Shown here in pieces: positions 34,447 to 45,736 of a DNA stretch of 64,000 bases. The notes under the pieces were generated by a model. It was not told the origin of the DNA, ran no database searches, and saw only the letters and a program-made list of their open reading frames with translations. Source of the stretch: Zhengitettix transpicula (Eukaryota; Arthropoda; Insecta; Orthoptera; Tetrigidae); assembly GCA_037074705.1 (NCBI GenBank), contig CM073591.1, positions 81,946,532 to 82,010,531 on the forward strand, given 5' to 3'. How positions within the stretch are numbered: position 1 is the stretch's first letter; each line of letters begins with the position of its first letter. A program made the position numbers and the translations under genes.

Positions 34447-37389
34447 AGGTCGTAGAGCAGAACGTAGTTGTCCATGAATTTTCCGTAGAATTTCCAACTA
34501 AATTTTGTTGATCTCTTGCCGAATTCGTTTCTATCAATTTATCCATGGTGCTTGGTGGATTTTCTTTAAAATCCAGGAATTTTTAGCTATCCCAGAAAAG
34601 AAAGAGGCAGGAGCAGGACACGGGACATCCTCCTTACTGCTGATTACATTATCAGTAACTGCCAGCCTCACCAATTCCTTGATGAGTTTCAATGGGTTAA
34701 ATTTTTTTTCTATATTTCACGATTCTTTAAAATATTTCAGGCTGAATGTCTCGGTCAGTTCATGATATAAAATACATTAGTTTCTTTCCGTTTGTAACGC
34801 AACGTTCCTTCACAATTTTCTGTGAACCGTGAAATTTCACGTATCAAGAGATTGATTTATTTCATTGCATTTCTCAAACTCATTTTCAACTCGATATTGT
34901 ACAAATTGGAATTCATCTGTCGTTTTTTTAAATTTATTTTATTTTGTGAAGCATCGACAGCGATGTCATTACCGACTACTGTTTACCGATATTTAGTACA
35001 TATTGAGAGTATTAAAAAATGTTATTTTTCCTATATATCACCGTAACAGTTAGTCAGCTCCGGAAATTCATTAGTCATCGACGTTTAGTTGAATGTATAA
35101 CTTCTGTGAGAGGTTTTTATTGCGTAGGACATGTTTCCTTTCGTAACTGGGGAGTTGCAAAGACACTTATGTGAAGGGGTGTCATCTTTCAGTGTTCTGG
35201 CCTGATTCTTGATAACACTAACTGGTCTCTTCGGAAGGCTTTGGGGTATGTTTTTATTGATTGGAATTCTTTGATTTATTGGCGGATATTTCTAACTTTT
35301 CCTTCTCTCCGTTTGTGTTCCAGTGGTGTAGAATTTTATCCGGGAACTTTTCCAGAGATCTTCGTAGGTGTTTGTTGATCTTGTGGTTAGGTTAATGGAT
35401 GGGTTGCGTGGTAAAGTGGACTTTAAGTATGCTATATTGTTGCTACTGATACGTTAATGAGACGGAATCTATGTTACTATGACTGTTTTGCCAGATTTGT
35501 TGATTTGGTGGTAAATATATTGGATTAGCTTATCTATCTCTAATGATGCATCTTTCTTAGTGACTTCTTGAATGGTAGCGAGATGATTCGCTGAGGATTG
35601 TATGCTTGTTTAAGTTGGATGAATCAATTTGTTCTATTGCCATGTGCATGGCACAAATCTAAGGCCGTGTTGATGGAGAATGTTGGGTCGCAAGTTGAGT
35701 TGGATCATCAGTCGGATGAAAAGAATTCACTTGCAGTTACCATGTCATTTTTGGATCCGTCGGTGTATAAGAGTAGATTTTGATGATGAACATAATGGAA
35801 CTATTTCGGACCTCGTGTTCTTATATAATTCATGTAACCATTGTTCATTCACTATAACAGTGTTTATATCAGCTATATACTTATTTTGTAAGCTTTCCGG
35901 TTCGTCAACGACGTTGGAATAGCCTTTCTCAGAGACTAGGACAAAGGAAACTAGAGTTGGCGATCTCCTCAGTCACAGAAGAGTGCGTTTCAAATGAGGA
36001 GAAGCGTGTTGCCCAAGAGACGTTCAACAACCTTTGCACGCCTACAGATAAACTTTTACGGTCCTCAAGAAACAACTTTGCGGAATACGAGAGGCCTCAC
36101 ATACCACGGAAGGGGCAGTAGCCTTTTCATTGTCATCTCTGGTGATACCATCTGTAGCGACCTAGGCCACAGCCTCTTACACTCCGTTACTTGATGGTAT
36201 CTCCACAAACATGCTTCCCACAAATTTTCTCATCACGGACACTTTTCCTTTTATTACTTTAACCTAAATAATCTGTCTTTTCCGGAAATGTAACCGTACT
36301 TTTCAAAAGAAATGTCCCCTTTCCAGGAGATATTGATGCATAAACACTTCTCGGTTGATCTAGAGGGTGACTAAATTTTTATTCCTTCAAACGGCCAACT
36401 CAAATATCGATGTTACAGTACGTCTCACCCGGTTGGTCACCAAAACGCTTACCGTGTAGTGAAATCTTCATACTTGGTGTCCGAACTTTATTCCTTCTCG
36501 TCAAACCTTACAAAATAAGAACAGCTACCTTGAGCAAGGTATTATATAAATGGTTTTCCATGAATATTAGTTACGGATTCCATTCAAGTGGTACAACTAC
36601 GTAGACTAGTTGATGTCTACGTAGGGAACGACAGAAAAAAATGATATTATAGGAAATATTTTTCATTGACATTGTATCCCTCTGATTTCGGGAATTCTCC
36701 AATTAGGTTCGTCATAACAATCGCATGCGTTGCCTGATCATAGTATATTTATTATTGCTCATTACTGGCTTGTATTAAATGTAAAAATAATTAGTTATAA
36801 TGACCAAAAGCAAGTATTTATTAAAATTAAAATAAACGTTTAACTACAAAACGTTTAATTCCTATATTCAAGTACCTCTTCAGTTGTATAATATATTACA
36901 TAAAAATTGAGATTTACTTAAATTTCTAAAGTGCGGTTTGCATCCGACTTTTGGCCATTATACAATAATTATTTTTAAATTGAAATATTATTCTTATTGT
37001 AAATTAGGATATCTATTTGTTTCTTATGCGACTGTAAATAAAATTAAATAATAATAATATATATTGAACAAACAATTAAAATTATTTTTATATTACGTTT
37101 AAATAAAATGCATTTTTTATTACTTTTACTTTTAAAAAATATTACGAAATAATTTTTTTTTAATTTAAAAAAATATGATTTTCAACACCACGTGTGCACA
37201 AACCGAACGATAGACTTTATTTTACTCTAATTTTTCAAGTAACAAATTATACAACTGTTTACGTGTAAATTTTAGTAAATACTGATATTTTCTCATTATG
37301 CATTAATTATATTTAATACAAGCCAAATTGAGTTACTATTAGTAATTCTGTAATTTTATTCAATAATCCAAAGAAAAAAAAATTATTGC
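34447..37389. other. Mixed DNA with a GC-richer patch, no recognised gene
   Basis: The stretch 35400-36250 is less AT-rich and carries plus-strand frames of 60-80 codons (35598-35783, 35680-35922, 35994-36194). They do not join through clear splice sites and show no known domain. The rest is AT-rich. Confidence 0.4.
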
Positions 37390-37413
37390 GTGTTAGATTT
37401 TCCAATCTAACAC
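37390..37413. other. Perfect 10-bp hairpin
   Basis: GTGTTAGATT, loop TTCC, AATCTAACAC. A perfect stem with a 4-base loop. Confidence 0.9.
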
Positions 37414-37849
37414 TTCAATTTCAAAATTCACAATTTATTTGTAGATTTTTAGTAACTTAATCTAAGCAAATAAACTTTTAAGCTCTGTCAGTGTTACCTG
37501 GACGGTAATAATCCTTATGAAAGATGTGAGCGACAAAAGCTAACCGCCTGGAACAGGAAAACAATCCGCGCCTTTGTGGTTAAGGCAAAGAAGCAAACCT
37601 GGCCTCCTAGATATTGTATAAGACTTGGGTAACGTGACGCTAAGAAGTTATTTGATGCTTTGAAAATAAGTCTAAATAACTTTCTCTTCGAGGCAAGTTT
37701 GGGCCATCGAACTCCACTAAGAAGAAAGAAAACACCACATCAGGTATATTTGATTTTAACAGTTATTATACGGTTAATTAAAAACGTTAATTCTGTCTTA
37801 CGTTGTTAATGGGATAACATTACTTATTATTAAAATATTAACGAAGAAT
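37414..37849. other. No recognised feature
   Basis: A slightly GC-richer patch at 37490-37740. Nothing recognised. Confidence 0.5.
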
Positions 37850-37901
37850 AATAATACTATGATATACAATATATATATATATATTATATCATAGCATTAT
37901 T
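37850..37901. repeat. 17-bp inverted repeat around an (AT)n core
   Basis: AATAATACTATGATATA (37850-37866) and TATATCATAGCATTATT (37885-37901) pair at 16 of 17 positions around an alternating AT loop. Confidence 0.85.
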
Positions 37902-38509
37902 TTGCTATTTTAATGATCGTGACAGTGTAAACCGCTTCTCTTTATTCTACCCCATAAATTATAGCCTAGAATTTCACATATTTTGTCTCTTTATGCCATG
38001 ACGTTACACCATTAATAGCTATTTCCCAAATGATTGTTCTGAAAGGACGAACCCCAACAAGTGTCTAACAAAATATTTATGAGTTTCGTAAAAATAATAA
38101 ATATAAATAGGTTATAATGTCTGTAACCACGTATGTAATGCATATTTCTTGATTTTCTGTATATTGAAGAATAACTAAATTAATCCTCGTCATCATATAC
38201 ATACTCCAGTCCTATAACTATTTCAATGGTATTGCTAAAAAGCATCGGTTTTTGACCAAAAAATAAATCTATATCCTCAAAATTGTAATTAATTCTAGTT
38301 ATTTATTGCCTAATTTAGAAAAGACACGCCTCACTTACATGCAATGAACAAGGTGTCAAAGTTTTTTTTCTGTAATTGAGTTTAAAAAACCAAGAATATT
38401 TACATTTACAGAGGTAAAAGAGTAGCCTATTCATTATTTAATAAATAAACGAAAATAGCCAATATTTCAAACAAATGTGCATTAAATAATTAATACCAAA
38501 AATCATTAC

Positions 38510-38560
38510 AATACGACGTTTCGTCCACAATATTGGGACTTCATCAGTTAATATACCTAA
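38510..38560 (-). ncRNA. Best-preserved hammerhead-like ribozyme motif
   Basis: On the minus strand CTGATGA (38547-38541) is exact. One A follows, then stem II GTCC, loop CAATATTGT, GGAC, then exact GAAA (38522-38519) and CGTCGTATTG. A minimal stem III AC/GT with loop GTC would leave GTA as a cleavage triplet. The bases before CTGATGA (TATATTAA) can pair in part with TTGTAATG after it, with an internal loop, to form stem I. Tiny stem III hammerheads are known from Penelope-like elements. The extra A between CTGATGA and stem II departs from the strict consensus, so activity is uncertain. Confidence 0.45.
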
Positions 38561-39421
38561 ATAAGCAAAATTTATGAAATTATTTAGAAATGAAAATTAT
38601 AATAATAAATTAATAAACATTTTTTTCTGACTATTTGCTGTATTGTTTATTTATTAAATGTTAATTGTCATATTATATTAAATATTAAGTTTATTATTGT
38701 TTATTTTATGTTATAAAATACATATTAATATTCTTCTATTAACATTATAAATGATTATACTCTTTTTAAATCACACTCACATATAAAATTTTTATTTCAA
38801 TGTAAATTACATTAAAATGTCAGGATTTTGAAATTGTTCGTCAGGAGCTTTCGGTTATTCTAACCGTATTCATCTGTAAAATCTATAAAAGTTTTAAATA
38901 CATTAGTTTTGGATATTATGAAATTTCCTAGTCGCTTGGAGAATAGAACGTTACTTTTACTCAGTTATTTTGATACAACGCCATACGTTCATGGCGATGG
39001 AATCCTTTATGACATTTATATCACAAAAATATATACACATATTGTAATTACCAACAGGTTAACGATTAATTTGCCTACTTTGGTGAAGCTATTTATGTAA
39101 TAAACACCTTGATAGGGTTAATTAAATTCATCAATTAACACAAAAAAATTAATTTAAATTTGAATGATAGTTAGCCACACGTTGAAGATGTCAAATATAT
39201 AATGATTAAAAAGGTGGTCTAAAATCATTAAAATAATTAACAAAATTAATTTATGATTTAAATTAAAAAAATTTATTATTGTTGATAAATTTACATTGTA
39301 TAAGATCTATTTTGCACGCAGAATTTCATCAAGTTAACAACAAATACTTTAATTTTTCATTTATTAATTCGTGGAATTTTATGAAAATACAGTTCTTATA
39401 TCACTACAATCAAATACGTCG
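38561..39421. other. AT-rich DNA, nothing recognised
   Basis: No supported feature. A 63-codon frame at 38909-39100 looks like chance. Confidence 0.5.
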
Positions 39422-39423
39422 AA

Positions 39424-39625
39424 TCTCTATATCTCAGGGTCATAACTGGGTTTGATAATAAGAACACTCCAATAAAAACATTAACAATTCAATTCATTGA
39501 AGTTTAAGGAATACAAAATTAAAATACCAGCAACAAAAGAAAACGAATGAAAATAAAAACAGGAACGAAATCTGACTATACACTTTAATTATTGTTTACA
39601 ATTATTAATAATTGTCTTGTACTCA
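39424..39625. repeat. Dispersed repeat (family D), copy 1
   Basis: Shared in direct orientation with 63778-64000. Common words are CTCAGGG, ACTGGGTTTGATAAT, GAACGAAATCTGACT, CTTTAATTA and GTTTACAATTA. The spacing between the two conserved ends is similar in both copies (about 150-170 bases) while the middle is more diverged. Confidence 0.7.
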
Positions 39626-40430
39626 CGACAGTACTTCTGGTACCAGTTTGGATTCTTCTTGCTTGAATTTAACACTCACTAAAACAGGCCATTCATTACT
39701 CACTGATTCTACACTTTAAAATTTGAATACACGTGGTCGTTGCCCTCTCGTGTCTCTGCTATCCGGAATTAGTCCACCCTCAGCCGGTTGCTGGATGTAG
39801 ATTTCCCCAAAGTCTCTCGATGCGACAATTAGTACAATTTGGGCAGCAAAACTTCTGCTTCCAAATTGCGATTTTATGTATCTCTCCGCCAAACTGTTTA
39901 CTCGCGTTTTATATAAACATTCATATCTCGCCGTTGGACCTCCTGGATTACACTATTCATGCTTTTATGTAAGCAAATTTTTTCGGTGTTATTACTTTAT
40001 GTGGACCGTTCTGTCTCGTATCTCCGTGCAGACTGACTGTTCTCCAAGCGCGCGGTTTTTCAGTTTCCATTGCTAAACCAAGGAACAAAACCCGCCTTGA
40101 TTGTCGCCTTTACGCATTCGTACCGCTAACAATTTAATTATTAAAAACAATTAATAGCCTGTTTCATTGGTATTACTATATATACCGAGGAACACAAAAC
40201 AACACACACACTAGTTCACACACACAAACGACGCGCAAGTCACTTATAAAAGCTTAACGACGAGAAATCTGAACAACTCCAGAACTATTAGAAACAAACA
40301 AAGAAGAGAGCAGAAATAATGAAGAGAAAGTATAGAAGTTACGAAATAGAATATTTTACAAAGCAGCACATTAAATACCTTTGCAGAAAAACAAATTCTA
40401 CTCTAAGGCGATCGCTCAGGACATTCCTGC
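39626..40430. other. GC-balanced stretch to the right of family D copy 1
   Basis: A less AT-rich block that directly continues the family D repeat. The other copy is cut off by the window end at the matching point, so this block may belong to the same element. Frames of about 80 codons (39733-39972) show no known domain. Confidence 0.35.
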
Positions 40431-42365
40431 TCTGAGAAAAACACGCTTTCAATAAAATATTATTTCACTGATTCCCAAAACTCTTGTAGATATTATTGCT
40501 CTTCGCTTCCGAAGGAAGACTATTATATAAATAGTTTTCTGGTAGGGAGCAAGGCAATGTTCGTCAGATTTTAGTTCCTGATCGATTTCTAGTCTCATAT
40601 ACAGGAAATCCGACATTCGTTTGCAACGGATTTATGTTTCCTCTTACAATATTTTAAAATTTCATGACTATATACACTTCGTAGTATTAATATTTGTAAA
40701 TTTGAATATTTCAGTGCTTATGAAGCAATCGCCCCAATTTGCGATACCATAACACATTAGTGAATGAAAATACACAAAGTAAACCATTTTCATTGCGTGT
40801 AAGAATCGTTTCATTCGTCAAATAATTAAAGAATTTCTAAATATTCAGTAATTAAACTTCAGACAATTTAATTATGTAACAAAATTCAAAATACTAGAAA
40901 AATATTCTGTCACCACTCACATGCGAAACACTTCGCAAATCAAATTTTCGGCACTTCTTTCCTACAACCATCACAGTTTATTTCAAAATAAATATTACAT
41001 ATAATGAAATACTTTGCCAAATATCCTTAATGGCGTTGTCATGCTTGTTGGAATAATACCTTTAGATGACAAATGTAATTAAATTTAGATTAACTATTAT
41101 GAAGAACTGTTTGATCTTCCTACAATGTATCCTTGCCATTGGCCACCAAAATTACATTTTCGACCTTGGCCGTAAGATTTTACTGTCTAAGTCAAAGTCG
41201 CCGAACGAAGTCGTTATTACCGTGAAAAGTTGTAGCATTTATGATGGATGGCTTTCCTCGTAAATGGAGCCGACATGTGGGTAGTAAGGCCGCAACTAAT
41301 ATTACTCTTCAAAGTCCTGAATTACAAATTTTCTAATATTTATTATGATTTTCCCATTAATCTCACACAATGCACTTAAATGAATTTACAAGTTTGTTAA
41401 TTAATTGATAAGTATTTTATTTTATTTATTATTTGTTTTATTTTCCCGCTTTTATACTGAAGCTCCTTTTTTTATTTCCAAAAAATTCAGTTTATTTCCT
41501 ATGTCAATTGTTAATTTTTAAACTACGTTAGATTTAAATTTACGAACGTTGAAAGTGTATGGATTAATAAACTGAACAATCTAAAATGACGAAACAATTG
41601 TCACAAATCTTAATTGATATTAATACGTCACTATTACACTGCTAAGTTTCGGATCTACTATATTCATACAGCCGTACAGATTATATTAGATCCTAGCGCA
41701 AAAGAGTCCAACGTAAATTAAGTAACAAATGTAAATGTTCTGAGATAGAACAACCTACGTTATTCAAAAGCAGCCCTGAAATACTGAAAGATTGAAAAGT
41801 GATGTCGATAATTAAAGAATATATAGGTCACTTTGACTACATAAAATACACACAATAACATACAATTTACTGTTAGCCTGATATTATAAAATAGGACACG
41901 AATGATGCATTATGATGTCCATTTTAAATACGTTAATTCCTCTTTATTGCTTACACTATTACTCTGCAAGTATTTTTCTCAACATTAAATGCAAATTTAA
42001 CAAATTCTGAAACGGGGAATTTATGTTAAATATTTGCAATTAAAATTTCAATATTAAATTTCCACAAGTTCTCACATCGCTGATGAATAGTGTCTAGTAA
42101 ATGAGCGATGAATAATACCTTACTATTCGTAGGAAAATGTGGGCATGGGTTGCATATTGTCCTTCAATGACCCTACATGCCTTGTGATTCATTGAGAATG
42201 GCATTATATAAATTTACATCGGGTAATTTGCTTCGAGTAAACAGCAAAACCTGGTTAGATTTATGGATATGTGTTCCTACTCAAGTTACCAGCAATAGTC
42301 GGCAAATTTGCTATTAAAAATCGCAGTCTAAATCAATTTAATAATACTAAAAAAGATAGCCAAAA
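40431..42365. other. AT-rich DNA, nothing recognised
   Basis: No supported feature. Confidence 0.55.
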
Positions 42366-42629
42366 TCCTAAACTGGTCGAGGCACGGAGAAGTGAATGCT
42401 GCGTCCGTACAGCAAACTCCTCTCCCGCTATCCGAAGGGCGTGGGACAAGTACCTGATGAAGGTTTTTCTAGGGTTTTTCCTGCATTACTTTTAGGCGAA
42501 TGCCCGGGGGATCTAATATCCCTTGGCTACCTACCTCTACCCTTCCGCATCCCCCCTTTCAAGTCCCTTCCTATGCTATTAAAGGGGACGTGGATTACCC
42601 TCATGTAGCCTGTTGCCCTAAAAAAAATA
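42366..42629 (+). repeat. GC-rich retroposon GR, copy 4 (5'-truncated)
   Basis: Begins at CCTAAACTGGTCGAGGCACG and runs through GGGCGTGGGACAAGTACC, TTTTTCTAGGG, AGGCGAATGCC and CCCTTGGCTACC to the end block CTCATGTAGCCTGTTGCCC and oligo-A. It is deleted around ATGCCCGACCTACCTGA and after the GGCGAATGCC word. Another GR copy follows about 20 bases later. Confidence 0.9.
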
Positions 42630-42649
42630 TCCCTTTCGATGCAAGTCTG

Positions 42650-43188
42650 TGAGGGCTATTCTCTCGCAGGCAATACCTGCGAGGTATGTTCTCTCGCAGG
42701 CAGAACCTTATAGGAGAGATACGAAGGGGCTACCTTTGGGGATGCCTTTTCCTCTCCGTTTTTGACCTAAGGTTCCCACAAGCCGATGCACCTCGTCCTG
42801 TTCTTGTATGTTTCGGGGTCACAGACCTTGGGCATACGGTAAGAGTTGTTCACTGTTCCCATTGGAACAGTCGGCCAGCTGCTTCCTAAACTGGTCGAGG
42901 TACGGAGAAAGAAATGCTGCATCCCCACAGAAAACCCTTCTCCCGCTATCGGAAGGGCGTGGGACAAGTACCCAATGCCCGACCTACCTGATGCAGGTTT
43001 TTCGAGGGTTTTCCCTGCATTACATTTAGGCAAATTCCGGGTAGGATCCTTAAAATATAGCCCGGGTACCCTAGTTAACTTTTGGCTACCTTCCTCTACC
43101 CTTCTTTTCAGATATCTTCCTATGCTATTAAAGGGGAGTTGCCACCATGTCGATTACCCTCATGTTGCCTGTTACCGTAAAAAAAAAT
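42650..43188 (+). repeat. GC-rich retroposon GR, copy 5 (longest 5' end)
   Basis: The 5' part holds repeated CTCTCGCAGG / CCTGCGAG words (42670-42705), then AGAACCTTATAGGAGAGA, GGGGCTACCTTTGGGGATGC, TTTGACCTAAGGTTCCCACA and the standard order of GR landmarks. It ends GTTACCGTAAAAAAAAA. With the sub-repeats included this is about 540 bases, near full length. Frames of 128 codons (plus) and 88 codons (minus) inside it are repeat-derived. Confidence 0.92.
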
Positions 43189-43194
43189 CTCTTT

Positions 43195-43262
43195 CAATGC
43201 TATTAAACGGGACTTGCCACCATGTGGATTAACATCATGTAGCCTGTTACTTTTAAAAAAAA
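43195..43262 (+). repeat. Extra copy of the GR 3' end
   Basis: Just after copy 5's oligo-A, the last ~65 bases of the element recur (TGCTATTAAACGGGACTTGC, CACCATG, ATCATGTAGCCTGTTAC, oligo-A). This is either a second, strongly 5'-truncated insertion or a local tandem duplication of the tail. Confidence 0.85.
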
Positions 43263-43263
43263 G

Positions 43264-43390
43264 CAGACAAAAGAAGTGAAAATATAAATACCACACAACG
43301 TTTCTGGAAGCCTGGTTCCTTTCAACAGGTGCAGAAAAAACGTAAGAGCTTAGAGCAACACAACTTCACTAGCCAATCAAACGTAATTTT
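43264..43390 (-). repeat. Penelope-type fragment with hammerhead-like motif
   Basis: Homologous to 12560-12690 and 9582-9690 (plus strand: GCAGACAAAAG, AATATAAATACCACACAAC, GTTTC). On the minus strand CTGTTGA (43328-43322) is followed by a GGAA/TTCC stem, then GAAA (43304-43301) and CGTTGTGTGG. One core base differs from CTGATGA. It directly abuts the GR tail. Confidence 0.5.
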
Positions 43391-44283
43391 TTTCATTTTA
43401 AAGTAAATTTAATCAAAAGGATTTGAATCCATTAAAAGAATTCTAATATATACTGTTAATGTCAAACCTGACATATAACGTCGGGACAAAACTTTTTCGA
43501 TCCCGGGCGAAGTTCTATGAAACAATCCAATCGTCCAAAGTGCCTATTTAGATTTAGTTTCCTCCTTAATAATCGGATGTTTAATTTTTTAATGAGAAAA
43601 TTATATATGCACTTTCTTGTTTATTACGGTTTATTGAGTTTTGTTAAAGAATAATCAGGTTAATTTAAATATTCGTGTCAGAGCAATTAAACATGTTATA
43701 ATAATTTATTCTATAGCAATGGAGACGTGTGTGACAGTATGTATATCGTATGTCGATCGAGTGCCTGGAATTGATTTTTCTCTAAACTGGAACAAACAAC
43801 GAAATTTCATTGAAGCACTTACATAACATTACCGTTTAAGGAAATTTTGAAAAAATAAAAGGTTTTTTCAGTTGTAAATCGTATTTGCTTTGTACTTTCG
43901 TACATTCGTGGGTTGCCGGTCGCTTAGCGCGTATTTAGGAATATGAGAAAGAAGTTATTCTCCGTGATAATAAATAATAGGTAATTGATACTAGAGGAAG
44001 TATTTAAAATTGGAGTTAAGATTGGCTCATCAGTCGAATTAGATTTTTTTGCGGTAATTTCAATTTTTTTCATGCAATTCTTGAGATTTCTTAATATCTA
44101 ATACTGAAATGACTCATAATTGCAAACAAGAATGGCTCCTTTTTTTCCTGTAAGATCTGTTTGAACAAAGGTAATTTGCTAGGTATTTGTTTTCGGAGCA
44201 TATCCAATTTCATTTAATAACACTGTGGGTCTAAGGTCGGTCCGTGAAAGTTTTATTGCCTTACACTGCTTACTATAATACTA

Positions 44284-44285
<2 letters not shown>
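43391..44285. other. AT-rich DNA, nothing recognised
   Basis: No supported feature. Confidence 0.55.

Positions 44286-44317
<32 letters not shown>
44286..44317. repeat. (AT)n microsatellite
   Basis: About 30 bases of alternating AT. Confidence 0.95.
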
Positions 44318-44318
<1 letters not shown>

Positions 44319-44744
44319 AACAGAACTTTTTATGTTATGAGTTGCATCACCCCAACCAAAGATAACTATGAAAAATAGCGATAATGTTAACTATACTCTG
44401 GGCAAATAATGCAACCGGTAATTTACCCACTTGCGAATTCGGACTACATAGTTTCCGAAAGTCTCTAATTTTTAAAAGCGGAATAATTTAGCACCAAGTT
44501 AACACACTGTTTTTACACAAAAGTATTTTTCCTCCGTAAAAATTAAAATACATTATACTTCAGAAACAGGCAACGCATATTGGCAGTATTGTTTGTAGGT
44601 TTGTGCGGTACATTTACTCAGTATGAAACAAGTTTTCGAATGTTTTTTTTTAATTTAAAGTAAACTGTAATTGTTATTTTAAGTATTGCGAAAAATTTAG
44701 GAATACTATGTTTTTTAAATATAAACTATTTTAAAATAAGATTT

Positions 44745-45023
44745 TTAATTACTAAATGGTTTACATTTATTTTTATTTCGCTGGTTGTGTTGCCTGATGC
44801 GGTCGCATCTGTTTTGTATGTTTTCATCTGAAGTGAACACCGAAAGAAGCATTTTTGTTACTTGACGGGTTGAAGGGGGTTCACCGAAATATTGCGCATT
44901 TCTTATTCCTGACAGAACGTGTGCTACAACAGTGGTAGCACACAGCGTGCGAGGGAGTGCACCGCAAGGCGTGCAGTTAATAATAGTTGGAAATATAAGC
45001 AGAAATTCGCTCTCTTCAAACAC
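44745..45023 (-). other. Unrecognised 92-codon frame with internal hairpin
   Basis: A minus-strand frame from ATG at 45023. The first 40 residues include a Cys pair (CTPCGALPRTLC). The last part is basic and polar (CDRIRQHNQRNKNK). No domain was recognised. The DNA at 44919-44943 is a perfect 9-bp hairpin (GTGTGCTAC, 7-base loop, GTAGCACAC), which suggests a non-coding or mobile-element origin. Low confidence that it is translated. Confidence 0.2.
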
Positions 45024-45321
45024 AATTATTATAAAGGGTTTTAAAATTTAGAAAATTTAATTTTACCTAAATTAATTTTTGTGCTGTAGCACATGAGCAC
45101 ATAATGCACCAGCTGCCACTGGCCACCATAATATTGATTTAAAATATGAGGTTCACATTTGTGTAATATAATAAAACTAGACTAAACCGCGTAATATTCC
45201 AACTGCTAGGGATACCTTCCTTAAGTAACTACCATAGGAAGAACAAAATTATCGAGTTCTTGTAACATGGATATAATTTCTTACTACCCTCGTGTCAAAT
45301 GAATTTATCCGTTTCTTGGAT

Positions 45322-45657
45322 TTATTCGGTGTGATGTAATTGTTTTGTTTCAGTAAGATTTCTGTAGTGAGCTGTTTCTGGGCTAGGAGAATTATCTGAT
45401 TTTTCGTCCGTATATTGGAAACATTGTTCGTTGTCATATTCTTGGTTGGTCACTGTGTGTGGAGGCGCCAGTGTGATATAAAGCCATTTTAGGTTGAGGA
45501 GATGGCTGTGAGGTGGCAGGGAGGGCGCGGCGCTGTCGTGGCGTGGCGTGACCATATCTGTGAGGTGCGGAGGCGGCCAGCGGAGGCGACCATGGATCAT
45601 TAAATCTTCCTGGTCCAGGTCCAGCGCTGACGGCAGGTCCGGGCACTGACTCTTCAT
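45322..45657 (-). CDS. Candidate proline-rich exon or gene fragment
   Basis: The block 45440-45660 is among the most GC/CpG-rich non-repeat DNA in the window. On the minus strand two overlapping frames are open. One of 111 codons begins MKSQCPDLPSALDLDQEDLM. Another of 70 codons (45646-45434) begins MPGPAVSAGPGPGRFNDPWS. Both are rich in Pro, Ala, Ser and His, as in disordered parts of regulatory proteins. Just upstream lies AGAGTCAG, which could serve as a splice acceptor. No clear donor was found. A GR fragment lies 36 bases upstream. No family was recognised; it may be an exon or a CpG-rich regulatory island. Confidence 0.3.
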   Translation of the reverse strand: MKSQCPDLPSALDLDQEDLMIHGRLRWPPPHLTDMVTPRHDSAAPSLPPHSHLLNLKWLYITLAPPHTVTNQEYDNEQCFQYTDEKSDNSPSPETAHYRNLTETKQLHHTE

Positions 45658-45692
45658 TTTATATCAATTAGCAGAACTTTTTATTTTTTTAT

Positions 45693-45736
45693 TTTTTAGG
45701 GCAACAGGCTACATGAGGGTAATCCACGTTGGGCAA
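45693..45736 (-). repeat. GR retroposon, ~40-bp 3' remnant
   Basis: TAGGGCAACAGGCTACATGA and GGGTAATCCACGTTGGGCAA are the reversed last bases of GR, preceded by a T-rich run (the reversed oligo-A). It is an extreme 5' truncation. Confidence 0.85.

Noticed and set aside
42846..43232. 128-codon frame in GR copy 5
   Set aside because: It is an extension of the shared GR frame through the element tail. Other copies stop earlier, and several frames are open in this GC-rich repeat.
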